NCBI GenBank assembly: GCA_045578245.1
Contig: JAZNJX010000079.1
Coordinates: 1-64,000 of the forward strand
Direction of reading: 5' to 3'
Length of the DNA stretch: 64,000 nt
DNA from: Fimenecus sp045578245
Lineage (GTDB): Bacteria > Bacillota > Clostridia > Oscillospirales > Acutalibacteraceae
Made by a program: the position numbers and the translations under genes. Below, piece after piece: positions 29,117 through 37,255 of this stretch. Position 1 is the first letter of the stretch. Every line of letters starts with the position of its first letter. Below the pieces are notes generated by a model. It was not told where the DNA came from. It was given only the letters and a program-made list of their open reading frames with translations, and ran no database searches.

Positions 29117-29145
29117 TTGCATACTGCCGGTCCCTGTAATATGAT
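29117..29145 (+). promoter_or_regulatory. Predicted promoter of the MecA-like gene
   Basis: TTGCAT (29117-29122), 17-base spacer, TATGAT (29140-29145), about 30 bases before the start at 29177. Confidence 0.5.
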
Positions 29146-29176
29146 GAAGTATAAACATATATTTCGGGAGGCAAAA

Positions 29177-29698
29177 ATGATTTTTGAGTCGCTTAATAAT
29201 AATGTAATGCTGGTCGAATTATCTGACGACGAAATGAAAACATATAACATTACATATGAATCACTGAATAATCAGGATGCAGATACCCAGATTGCAATAC
29301 GGAAACTGCTTGACCGCATTGACAACAAAAACTCTATCAAAACTAGTGGGAAAGTGGTTGTTGAAGCTCTGCCCATTGATGGGGGCGGTTGCTTTTTCAT
29401 CTTTACTTTTATGCAGGACAGGAGAAAATATAAACTGAAAAGAGCTGAACCAAACAGTTTTTTTGCTTTGGAAAAGCTTGATGATTTGTTGGATTTAATC
29501 AGCACTCTGCAGAAGACCACTAACAACAATCTACATATAACTGCTTATGAAATGGAAAGAAATTATTTTGTTTCAATTCCGAGAGAAAATGCTAAAGTTA
29601 AAGTTGTTTTAGAAGAGTTTGGGAGAAGTACTGACAAGATTACAAAGGATAGAGTTCTTGAATACGGTAAGATAATAGGAAAGATTTATTTGCAATAG
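29177..29698 (+). CDS. MecA-like adaptor protein
   Basis: 173 residues. The start MIFESLNNNVMLVELSDDEM after the ribosome site GGGAGG is typical of MecA N-terminal domains; the frame runs 39 codons further upstream, but that part overlaps the promoter and is not protein-like. The second half (FSIFTF-like beta strands, FALEKLDDLLDLISTL, then YFVSIPRE) matches the ClpC-binding domain of MecA. MecA adaptors deliver substrates to ClpC for degradation. It converges with rpe, overlapping its end by 13 bases. Confidence 0.75.
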   Translation: MIFESLNNNVMLVELSDDEMKTYNITYESLNNQDADTQIAIRKLLDRIDNKNSIKTSGKVVVEALPIDGGGCFFIFTFMQDRRKYKLKRAEPNSFFALEKLDDLLDLISTLQKTTNNNLHITAYEMERNYFVSIPRENAKVKVVLEEFGRSTDKITKDRVLEYGKIIGKIYLQ

Positions 29699-30354
29699 TT
29701 TTCTTCTGCGATTTTCTTGAACTTTTCAATAGTGCCTTTTCTGTCGGTGCTTGAGAAAATAGCATTACCGGAAACGAAAACATCAGCACCTGCTTTTGCA
29801 GCAATAGCAATAGTGTTTTCGTTAATTCCACCGTCAACTTCGATTTCACAGTCAAGTCCACGTTTTTCGATTTCTTTACGCAATGTAGAAACCTTTGGCA
29901 TCATATCTTCCATAAAACTCTGACCACCAAAACCAGGCTCAACAGTCATAACAAGCACCATTGAAAGCTTGTCAAGGTATGGAAAAATATCTTCAACAGG
30001 AGTTTTTGGTTTAACAGTAAGAGATGCCTTCACACCATTTGCAAGAATTTTATCGATTGTTTCGTCAATAGGTGAATCACATTCTGTATGGAAAGTGATA
30101 ATATCAGCACCAGCTTTACAGAAATCGTCAATATATTTTAAAGGCTCACTAATCATAAGATGAACATCAAATGGAACATCAGTTGCTTTTTTGATACACT
30201 TTACAAGTGGAGCACCAAGTGTGATGTTGGGTACGAAGTGACCGTCCATAACGTCAATATGCATATAATCAGCACCACAAAGTTCCATATCTTTTAATTC
30301 TTCTGCCATTCTGCCATAGTCACAAGAGAGAATGGATGGTGAAATTTTCATCAT
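29686..30354 (-). CDS. rpe: Ribulose-phosphate 3-epimerase
   Basis: TIM-barrel enzyme interconverting ribulose-5-phosphate and xylulose-5-phosphate. The 222 residues show KISPSILSCDYGRM, HIDVMDGHFVPNI (metal His/Asp), DVHLMISEP, MTVEPGFGGQSF and EVDGGINENT, all family signatures. The start is the first of two adjacent ATGs, 7 bases after GGAGG; the frame extends 9 codons upstream without a ribosome site. Its 3' end overlaps the convergent MecA-like gene. Confidence 0.97.
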   Translation of the reverse strand: MMKISPSILSCDYGRMAEELKDMELCGADYMHIDVMDGHFVPNITLGAPLVKCIKKATDVPFDVHLMISEPLKYIDDFCKAGADIITFHTECDSPIDETIDKILANGVKASLTVKPKTPVEDIFPYLDKLSMVLVMTVEPGFGGQSFMEDMMPKVSTLRKEIEKRGLDCEIEVDGGINENTIAIAAKAGADVFVSGNAIFSSTDRKGTIEKFKKIAEENYCK

Positions 30355-30384
30355 AAAAATGCCTCCATAATATATAATCAATAT

Positions 30385-30413
30385 ATTTTAACACAAAACT
30401 TGAAAAAATACAA
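30385..30413 (-). promoter_or_regulatory. Predicted rpe promoter
   Basis: Minus strand: TTGTAT (30413-30408), 17-base spacer, TAAAAT (30390-30385), about 30 bases before the rpe start. Confidence 0.5.
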
Positions 30414-30424
30414 TATAACAGAAA

Positions 30425-30459
30425 TCTAAAAGAAAAGAGCAGTCATTGACTGCTCTTTT
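30425..30459 (-). terminator. Terminator after the VanY-like gene
   Basis: Perfect 12-13-bp stem AAAAGAGCAGTCA / TGACTGCTCTTTT with a T-rich minus-strand tail, 3 bases after the stop of the gene at 30462. Confidence 0.85.
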
Positions 30460-30461
30460 AA

Positions 30462-31298
30462 TTATACTGCATCTAAATATTCCTCAAGGCAGAGGTTATT
30501 TTCTTTCATTTCAGTTGCTGCGTCAATGCCGACATATCTCCAATGCCAAGGCTGATAAATAATTCCTGTGATTTCAGTTTTATCCTGTGGATAACGAAGA
30601 ATAAAACCGTATTTATGAGCGTTTTGTTCAAGCCACTGATATTCAGGTGTGGAAGCAAAACCTGCACTTGCACTTACAATATCTACAGCAAGTCCTGCAC
30701 CGTTTTCACTGCAACCTGCAGGCTCAATACGTTTTTCGGTGTTGATTTTTGCTTCTTCCTCACTCATCCCTGTAAGGAAAGACTGAAGCTTATCATTGTA
30801 TATAGATTTCTGTGCCTGATAGCTGCAATATCCTGAATAAGGAGTAAGGGTTATTCCGTCAGCTTTAGCAGCATCATACATGTTTTTATAACTTGTTGCA
30901 ACACGAGTATCTGCTGTAACCTTGCTTGATTCCATTATAGTCGAAACCGATGGGGTGTAATTTTTGTCAAGCGGGTGGTTTTTGTTGATTAATGCCAGAT
31001 GCCAGTTTTCACCTTGGAGCACCTCAGCAGGGTCATAGTTTGTCCAGTCAACAACAGGCTTTTCTTCAGGTTTTTCGGGGTTTTCCGTAGGGCTTTCTTC
31101 AGGTTCGTCGGGAGATTCAGGCGTTTCATTCTGAGAGACATCCTGCAAAGTGGTTTGTTCAGGCTGGTTCAAATTGATTTCAACTTTGTTGTAATTTCCA
31201 CCACGACAGAAAGCTACATATAGAATAATAAGAAGCCCTAAAATTGATACAAGGGCTATGAAAAGTATTTTTCTAATTTGAGCTTGTCTCTTTCTCAT
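30462..31298 (-). CDS. VanY/M15B-like D-Ala-D-Ala carboxypeptidase homologue with altered active site
   Basis: A 278-residue protein: basic N-terminus, one membrane helix (about 10-31), a Pro/Glu-rich linker (about 45-85), then an M15B peptidase domain (SGYCSYQAQKSIYNDKL, SENGAGLAVD, PWHWRYVG). In active enzymes the first motif is SxHxxGxAxD and the second is EPWH. Here the zinc His is Asn199 and the catalytic Glu is Gln249; Asp206 and His252 remain. The protein is likely inactive or binds wall peptides without cutting. A single gene, with its own terminator. Confidence 0.82.
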   Translation of the reverse strand: MRKRQAQIRKILFIALVSILGLLIILYVAFCRGGNYNKVEINLNQPEQTTLQDVSQNETPESPDEPEESPTENPEKPEEKPVVDWTNYDPAEVLQGENWHLALINKNHPLDKNYTPSVSTIMESSKVTADTRVATSYKNMYDAAKADGITLTPYSGYCSYQAQKSIYNDKLQSFLTGMSEEEAKINTEKRIEPAGCSENGAGLAVDIVSASAGFASTPEYQWLEQNAHKYGFILRYPQDKTEITGIIYQPWHWRYVGIDAATEMKENNLCLEEYLDAV

Positions 31299-31394
31299 AA
31301 TATATCAAATCCTGTTTAATATAGTTTAACTGTAGTATATAGTTTAGTATTTTTTTATCGTGATGTCAATATTTGCAAAATTTTAAAAAATATA

Positions 31395-31423
31395 GTGACT
31401 TAGTAAAAAAAGTGTGATACAAT
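31395..31423 (+). promoter_or_regulatory. Predicted promoter of the M28 peptidase gene
   Basis: GTGACT (31395-31400), 17-base spacer and an extended -10, TGATACAAT (31415-31423), about 38 bases before the ATG. Confidence 0.55.
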
Positions 31424-31460
31424 AATTCAGTATATATTTGCATAATAGGAGGTTTTTGCT

Positions 31461-32732
31461 ATGAAAGCATATGAAAGCAATACTCATTACGCATCAAAGG
31501 TTCGTGAGTGCTCAAATTTTGCAATCAGAGAGATTAAAAAAGTCTGTAAGGACGTTGGTCCTCGTCCAGCCGGTTATGAGGGTGAGAAAAAAGGTCAGGA
31601 CTATGTTGAAAAACTTATGACTCCTATTGCTGATGAGGTAAAGAGAGAGAAATTCACTTTAAGTCCTAAAGCATTTATGAGTTGGGTTATGATTGATGGT
31701 GTGCTTGCACTTATTGCAGCAATTTTCGGAATTTTTTGTAACACAGGAATATTACCTCCTGCAGTTGAAACAGTTTTAAGAGTAGTTTCAATTTTTCTTG
31801 TTGTTCTCGCAGTGTTTTTCTTGTTGGGCGAATTCCTTTTCTACAAAGAAGTTCTTGACCCGTTCTTTAAAAAAGAAGAGTCAAGTAATGTTATCTGCAC
31901 AAGAAAAGCATCGGGTGAAACAAAGAGAAGAATCATTATCGGTGGTCATATGGACACTGCCTATGAATGGAGATACACATATCTCGGTGGACCTAAACTT
32001 GTTACAACAGTTGTAGTTTCTGCAGTACTTGGTCTTTTAATCACATTGGGACTTTCAATAGCAGGTCTTTTTGTTGAAAGTCGTACAGCAGAAATCGTAA
32101 TGATTATCGTTCACGCAATTACACTTCCTGCACTTATTTCTGTAATGTTCTTTGTGAACTGGAAACTTCCGGTTGATGGTGCAGCTGATGACCTTACAGG
32201 TGTGTTTGCATCAATGGCAACTCTTCTTTATCTTAAAAACAATGATATCCGTTTTGAAAACACAGAAGTTGTAGCAGTTTCAATGGGTGCTGAGGAAGAA
32301 GGCTTACGTGGCTCAAAGGCTTTTGCAAAAGCTCATGGTGATGAATATAAAAATGATGGTGTTGAAACAATTTTTGTAGCACTTGATACTCTTCGTGATT
32401 ATGACTTTATGGGAATTGTTACAAAGGACATGACAGCAACTGTAAATCTTGATAAGCAGGCTTGTGCACTTATGAAGAAAGCTGCTGAAAATGCAGAAGT
32501 TCCTGTTAATTTCACAACAACTCCTTTAGGTTCAACAGATGCTGCTGCAACACAGCAGGGTGGAATCAAATCTGTTGCATTTACAAGTATGGACCCTGCT
32601 CCAGCAAGATATTATCATACTCGTGATGACAATGTTAAGGTTCTTGAAATGAAAACTCTTGAAGATTCACTTAAAGTTATTTTGGAAACAGTTTTTTTGT
32701 TCGACGAACAAGGACTGAAAGATAGTTATTAA
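31461..32732 (+). CDS. M28-family metallopeptidase with inserted membrane helices
   Basis: 423 residues. The di-zinc ligands of M28 peptidases can be read in order: GGHMDT (His, Asp), DDLTG (bridging Asp), GAEEEGLRGS (catalytic Glu and ligand), STDAA (Asp) and YYHTRDD (His). Between them lie hydrophobic stretches at about 75-140 and 185-235, giving roughly four membrane helices, an uncommon arrangement for M28. There is no signal peptide and the N-terminus is soluble. Ribosome site AGGAGG lies before the ATG. A lipoprotein gene follows 23 bases later. Confidence 0.82.
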   Translation: MKAYESNTHYASKVRECSNFAIREIKKVCKDVGPRPAGYEGEKKGQDYVEKLMTPIADEVKREKFTLSPKAFMSWVMIDGVLALIAAIFGIFCNTGILPPAVETVLRVVSIFLVVLAVFFLLGEFLFYKEVLDPFFKKEESSNVICTRKASGETKRRIIIGGHMDTAYEWRYTYLGGPKLVTTVVVSAVLGLLITLGLSIAGLFVESRTAEIVMIIVHAITLPALISVMFFVNWKLPVDGAADDLTGVFASMATLLYLKNNDIRFENTEVVAVSMGAEEEGLRGSKAFAKAHGDEYKNDGVETIFVALDTLRDYDFMGIVTKDMTATVNLDKQACALMKKAAENAEVPVNFTTTPLGSTDAAATQQGGIKSVAFTSMDPAPARYYHTRDDNVKVLEMKTLEDSLKVILETVFLFDEQGLKDSY

Positions 32733-32755
32733 TTTCACCGAGAGGGGAAAGAGTT

Positions 32756-33883
32756 ATGAAAAAGAATATTATTAAAATTATTGCTCTTGCATTGGTGCTC
32801 ACAATGTTGGCAGTTTCTTTTGCAGGATGCAGCACATCAGCAGTAGAGAGACCTACTCCTGTACAAGCAAAAACAGACCTTAAAGATGTAGCATTCGAAT
32901 TCACTTATGGAGAACTTAAAAATGTTCTTCCTGGTGACAAACTTGCAACACTTTTTGAAAACTTCAATAAGAAAACAGACGACAGAACAGTTGAGCTTTC
33001 ATATTATGAACTTGTTTCAAAATATGGCTCAGAAGAATATTTTGACGATATCCTTGCCCTCATTTCTGAGGAAGAATGGGCACAGTTTACAGGAAATCAG
33101 CAGGAAGTGCTTGATTACTTTAATGGCTTGATTAACGATATCAAGACAAACGGTTCTGCAAGAGTTTCTTATAATGAAAATTTCTGGATTAACCATGGTG
33201 ACCAGGTAATTTTCAAGGATGTTAACGGAAACGAACTTGAAAATCAAAAAGAATTCCGTGCAGCATTCCGTCTTTATGCAGATACAGCACTTAAAGATAT
33301 CGGTTCATTCCTTATGAATCTTTCTCAGGATGAAGCGACTGAGTTTAAAGCAGATTTGACAAATGTTATTTATCCTCTTGGTGAAAAGACTGCAAGTACA
33401 CTTGCACTCGAAGACCTTTACACAGATATGGCAACAAAAACATATCCTATCTACACATCAGTAATTCCTAATCTTGTTCATGACCTTGACGAAAAAGGTA
33501 ATAACGCAGAGGATGAAGATGGCGAATATATCTTTGTTCCAAACGAACTTATAAGAACAATCGTTGTTATGGTAAAACCTGAAGAGGCAAGTGTTAAAAA
33601 GGCTTTCACAGTTCGTGAAAAAGATGGAATTATGGAACAGTTCAAGGTTGCAGAAAGCTATCTTAAACTTAATTCATTTGAAATCGGTTTTACTCCTTGC
33701 AAGATTATGACAGGTATTAATGCAGTAACTGACGAAATGACTTATGTAACTTACGAAAAGAATATGGTCATTACAGCAAACATTACATTTACAGGTGCTT
33801 TGGCACAACACGGTACAGTAATTGTTGAATTTCCTTGCACATCTTCACTTACATACAATTTTGGCTGGCCAACAGCAGAATAA
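32756..33883 (+). CDS. Lipoprotein of unknown function
   Basis: A 375-residue protein with a lipoprotein signal: basic start MKKN, hydrophobic core, and lipobox FAGC (Cys at 25). The mature part is rich in Glu, Lys and Asn and has no motif I recognise; it includes strand-rich C-terminal sequence (MVITANITFTG). Ribosome site GAGAGGGGAAAG lies before the ATG. It is probably cotranscribed with the upstream M28 peptidase and ends at a hairpin terminator. Confidence 0.8.
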   Translation: MKKNIIKIIALALVLTMLAVSFAGCSTSAVERPTPVQAKTDLKDVAFEFTYGELKNVLPGDKLATLFENFNKKTDDRTVELSYYELVSKYGSEEYFDDILALISEEEWAQFTGNQQEVLDYFNGLINDIKTNGSARVSYNENFWINHGDQVIFKDVNGNELENQKEFRAAFRLYADTALKDIGSFLMNLSQDEATEFKADLTNVIYPLGEKTASTLALEDLYTDMATKTYPIYTSVIPNLVHDLDEKGNNAEDEDGEYIFVPNELIRTIVVMVKPEEASVKKAFTVREKDGIMEQFKVAESYLKLNSFEIGFTPCKIMTGINAVTDEMTYVTYEKNMVITANITFTGALAQHGTVIVEFPCTSSLTYNFGWPTAE

Positions 33884-33899
33884 AATCTTTTAAAGTAAA

Positions 33900-33928
33900 A
33901 TACGGTACAGTTTTGTACCGTATTTTTT
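33900..33928 (+). terminator. Terminator after the lipoprotein gene
   Basis: Stem ATACGGTAC / GTACCGTAT (9 bp) with a T6 tail. The -35 of the next promoter begins right after it. Confidence 0.88.
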
Positions 33929-33929
33929 A

Positions 33930-33958
33930 TTGACAAGACACATTTATAAGTATAGAAT
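33930..33958 (+). promoter_or_regulatory. Strong predicted promoter of the secreted hydrolase
   Basis: Perfect -35 TTGACA (33930-33935), 17-base spacer, TAGAAT (33953-33958), about 27 bases before the ATG at 33985. Confidence 0.75.
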
Positions 33959-33984
33959 TTAATTAGAAAAAAGGGGGATTAACA

Positions 33985-36039
33985 ATGAAAAAGATTACAT
34001 CAATTTTACTTGCCATTATTATGGTGCTTTCGACATTTTCTCTGTTTGCATTTGCAAAAGAAGAAAAAGTGCCCGTAGTTGTGTTGCAGGGATATTCGGG
34101 TCCGACACTTGTTTATGCAGATGACAACGGAGAACCCATTATTGACCCTGAAACGGGAGATGTTATTAAAGCATGGCCCCTTGATTTTGGTAAAATCGGA
34201 GAAAAAGTAGTTGCTGCTTTACCTCAAATGGTAGCAGGGGGAATCGTGAGTGAAGATGCTATCGTTGAGGCACTTTCGCCTATTCTAAAAGAGACACTTA
34301 TGCCACTTGTTATTCTTGAGGACGGTACATCATGGCAGAATCTTACATATTACCCTAAAGGCGCAGCCGCAACTCAGGTTTCGACACTTATTGAAAAGGA
34401 TATGCAACAATATATCCCTGAAAGTATTTTTGTTGAAGAGGCAATCCAAAGAGTAGGTGCAGAAAATGTTTTTGGATTTACATTTGACTGGAGAAAAGGT
34501 CAGGTGGATTACGCAAAAGCTGTTGATGAATATATTCAGGAAGTAAAGAAAATCACAGGAAGTGACAAGGTTGATATTATGGGCCTCAGCCATGGTGGTC
34601 AATACGGAACATCGTATCTTTACTATTATGGCCACAAAGGTGACGTAAGAAATGCGATTCTTGCAAATCCTGCAACAGGTGGAACAACCTTTGTCAGCAC
34701 AGTTTTAATGAATGAATATGTTGACCTTGATTTAAAAAACATCATGAAATTTGTTGAACATATTTTTGATATAGAAGAGGATTTTGAATGGATATTTGAC
34801 CTTCTTTCCCTGGATAACATTGTGGGTGGGCTAAATGGACTTTTGCAAGAGGAAAGAACGATTTACAGACTATCCCATGTTCCATCACTCCTTGATTTTG
34901 TTCCAATGGACAGATTTGATGAAGTTATTGAAAATATCGGTCTGAATGCACAAGATAATGGAAAGCTTTATTACGATACAGTTAAGTATCATACGGATGT
35001 TCATACGGGAACAAACCTTGCAAAAAAACTTGCAGAGCTAGAAAAACAAGGCACAAGAATCGGATATATTGTAGGTAGTGGATATACTGCATTGAGTAGT
35101 GTCGGCACAAATTCCGATTTCCTTATTGATACATATCTTGGTTCAGGTGGTGCTTATTGTGCACTGTACGGAGAAACTTTTGAACAAGGTTATGTTCAGA
35201 AAGGGACAATCTGTAACGATAAATCACACTATCATATTTCACCTGAATTTAATATTGATGCATCTACAGGTGCTTTGCCCGATTCTACATGGTACGTCAG
35301 TGGCCAGGGACACGGACAGTATTTTAATGACCCATATACAAGACAAATTGTTTGTGAATTTCTTTGGGGAGATTTAAAGGATGTTTACTGTGATGAGAGA
35401 TACCCACAGTTTAACTATGCACAGAAACACGCAGACAATATATATGCATATTTTAATAATACGGATGCAGGTTACCATTCCTCTGCTGATACAGAATTGA
35501 TTGTTAAAAATCTTTCTAACACATCATCAATCAGAATCTGGTGTGTAGAAATTGAAGGAGCAGAAATCAACTATGATTACGAAAAGAATCTTGTGTTGAA
35601 TGTTGGAGAGTCTGTTTCAATAGGAATTGACTCCGCTTCCATCGAGGACGCAGAAAAACCATTTAAGGTAGTAGTAAAATATACAATAGATAACGCTATG
35701 CACACAACTGCCATTAAGGAGTTTTCCTTTATAGCTATGACTGATGACGAAATGAATCAATATGCTCATATTGGAATAATAAAGAATGAAGATTCCGCAC
35801 CAGTAGAGCCATTACCTCCTCAGGAGGATGAACCTACTACATCTGTACCAGAAGAGCCTGAAACAGAGACTCCGACAGAGCCTGAAAAACCAGTGGAATC
35901 TGAGCCCGATTTGCCAAATCAGGACCTTAATGACCCAAATACAGATGTAAAAACGGTGCTTTTAGAATATTTTGTAGTGGCAACATGTTTTGCTTCCTTA
36001 ATATGCATCTGGAAGCTTCGCAGAAAAGTAACAGAATAA
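33985..36039 (+). CDS. Surface-anchored alpha/beta hydrolase, LCAT/lipase-like
   Basis: A 684-residue exported protein: Sec signal peptide (1-24, FAFAK cleavage region), an alpha/beta hydrolase domain with nucleophile motif GLSHGG (about residue 201) and a late His in SGQGHGQYF, then a beta-rich domain (about 490-590), a Pro/Glu/Thr-rich linker and a C-terminal membrane helix followed by KLRRK. It is therefore tethered to the cell surface. LCAT-like enzymes act on lipids or esters; the substrate here is unknown. Ribosome site AAGGGGG precedes the ATG, and a bidirectional terminator follows. Confidence 0.8.
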   Translation: MKKITSILLAIIMVLSTFSLFAFAKEEKVPVVVLQGYSGPTLVYADDNGEPIIDPETGDVIKAWPLDFGKIGEKVVAALPQMVAGGIVSEDAIVEALSPILKETLMPLVILEDGTSWQNLTYYPKGAAATQVSTLIEKDMQQYIPESIFVEEAIQRVGAENVFGFTFDWRKGQVDYAKAVDEYIQEVKKITGSDKVDIMGLSHGGQYGTSYLYYYGHKGDVRNAILANPATGGTTFVSTVLMNEYVDLDLKNIMKFVEHIFDIEEDFEWIFDLLSLDNIVGGLNGLLQEERTIYRLSHVPSLLDFVPMDRFDEVIENIGLNAQDNGKLYYDTVKYHTDVHTGTNLAKKLAELEKQGTRIGYIVGSGYTALSSVGTNSDFLIDTYLGSGGAYCALYGETFEQGYVQKGTICNDKSHYHISPEFNIDASTGALPDSTWYVSGQGHGQYFNDPYTRQIVCEFLWGDLKDVYCDERYPQFNYAQKHADNIYAYFNNTDAGYHSSADTELIVKNLSNTSSIRIWCVEIEGAEINYDYEKNLVLNVGESVSIGIDSASIEDAEKPFKVVVKYTIDNAMHTTAIKEFSFIAMTDDEMNQYAHIGIIKNEDSAPVEPLPPQEDEPTTSVPEEPETETPTEPEKPVESEPDLPNQDLNDPNTDVKTVLLEYFVVATCFASLICIWKLRRKVTE

Positions 36040-36042
36040 AAG

Positions 36043-36076
36043 AAAAAACCTCTCAGAATCTACTGAGAGGTTTTTT
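36043..36076. terminator. Bidirectional terminator between the hydrolase and AbrB-like genes
   Basis: Stem AAAAAACCTCTCAG / CTGAGAGGTTTTTT, with T runs on both strands; it serves two convergent genes. Confidence 0.9.
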
Positions 36077-36079
36077 CCT

Positions 36080-36310
36080 TTAAATAGATTTGATTTTTTC
36101 GATACAGTTTTTGCAAACAGCTAAATCTTCGTTGACATCTTCTGCATCACCACAGATTTTGCACAAGGGGGTAAGTTTTTCAATGATGATTTTTCCATCA
36201 CATTCAGTGATTCTTACCTCTGTCATCTCGTTAATTCCTGTTTTCTTTCTGTATTCTGCAGGAATAACGATTCTGCTCATCTTATCTATTTTTCTTACAA
36301 ATTGTGTCAT
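36080..36310 (-). CDS. AbrB/SpoVT-type transcription regulator with a C-terminal Cys motif
   Basis: 76 residues starting MTQFVRKIDKMSRIVIPAEYRKK, the swapped-hairpin DNA-binding fold of AbrB transition-state regulators. The second half carries two CxxC pairs (CKIC and CKNC) that could form a small zinc site. The start follows GGAGG by 7 bases; the frame extends 10 codons upstream without support. It is a single gene; targets are unknown. Confidence 0.85.
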   Translation of the reverse strand: MTQFVRKIDKMSRIVIPAEYRKKTGINEMTEVRITECDGKIIIEKLTPLCKICGDAEDVNEDLAVCKNCIEKIKSI

Positions 36311-36442
36311 GGTTTTACCTCCATCATCCAGTTTTGACATATTTTACCATATGTATTATAGCGTAATTTGTCGAAATATGTAAAATGTTTTAAAAAATTT
36401 TATTACTAAACAGAAAATTTAGTTACAGTATACCATAATTGA

Positions 36443-36471
36443 TTGACAATATAAATTTTTAAGGGTATTCT
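36443..36471 (+). promoter_or_regulatory. Predicted promoter of the FHA-FtsW-PBP cluster
   Basis: TTGACA (36443-36448), 17-base spacer, TATTCT (36466-36471), 34 bases before the ATG at 36506. Confidence 0.65.
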
Positions 36472-36505
36472 AATAATACTAATCTTAATTTATAGGAGGG
36501 ATAAA

Positions 36506-37225
36506 ATGGATAATATAGAATATGTTGTACGTTATATTCTTTGTTTTCTTGCTATTGCAGTTCTCATTAACTGTGTCATGTCCCTCATAACTCTGCGACC
36601 TAAAAAGAAAGTATATGCACTATTAGTGGATGTTACAAATGATGAACAATTCCCTATAAATTGCTATGAGACTTCTGTTGGCAGAAGTAAGTCCTGTGAT
36701 ATTGTGTTTTCTAATATGACCGTTTCTCGTTCACATGCTGTTATTGCATTACGAAAAGACGGTTTTTATGTCTTTGATACAGAATCTAAAACAGGCGTTT
36801 TTGTGAATGGAGAACAAATAAAAAAATCCCAAAGAATATTTAACGGTGATGTGATTGCCTTTGGTACGGCAGTCTTGAAGTTTTATATAGGTGCTGAAGC
36901 GGATGACGATATTATTCATAAAAAGAACGCTCCTATAGCCCGAGCAACACTTACAAACCTTGCAGATGGAAATGTCTTCCGTCTTGAGGGAGATTATGTG
37001 ACTATAGGTAGAAAAAAAGGAAGCAATATTGAGATTTCTGCTCCATATGTTTCAAGACAGCATGCAGAACTGGTTTTGGATAAAAATCAGTGGATTATTG
37101 AAAACTTCAACAGTGTTACAGCAACAATACTGAATGGCGAGCCCGTTTACACTCCTATGGTGCTTGAAAATGGAGATGTAATAGAAATAGGTGATTTCGC
37201 ATTCAAGTATGAGGAAAACAGATAA
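36506..37225 (+). CDS. Membrane protein with two FHA domains
   Basis: 239 residues: an N-terminal membrane helix (about 5-30) and two forkhead-associated domains, recognised by GRSKSCDIVFSNMTVSRSHA and GRKKGSNIEI..YVSRQHAEL. FHA domains bind phosphothreonine, so the protein probably responds to a Ser/Thr kinase. The neighbours are an FtsW/RodA-type flippase/polymerase and a class B PBP, a pairing known in clostridia and actinobacteria. Ribosome site AGGAGG precedes the ATG. Confidence 0.88.
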   Translation: MDNIEYVVRYILCFLAIAVLINCVMSLITLRPKKKVYALLVDVTNDEQFPINCYETSVGRSKSCDIVFSNMTVSRSHAVIALRKDGFYVFDTESKTGVFVNGEQIKKSQRIFNGDVIAFGTAVLKFYIGAEADDDIIHKKNAPIARATLTNLADGNVFRLEGDYVTIGRKKGSNIEISAPYVSRQHAELVLDKNQWIIENFNSVTATILNGEPVYTPMVLENGDVIEIGDFAFKYEENR

Positions 37226-37255
37226 TAAAAGAAACAAGAAAGGCAGGTGATAAAT

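Noticed and set aside
29060..29176. 39-codon N-terminal extension of the MecA-like protein
   Set aside because: It covers the predicted promoter and lacks a ribosome site; GGGAGG precedes the ATG at 29177.
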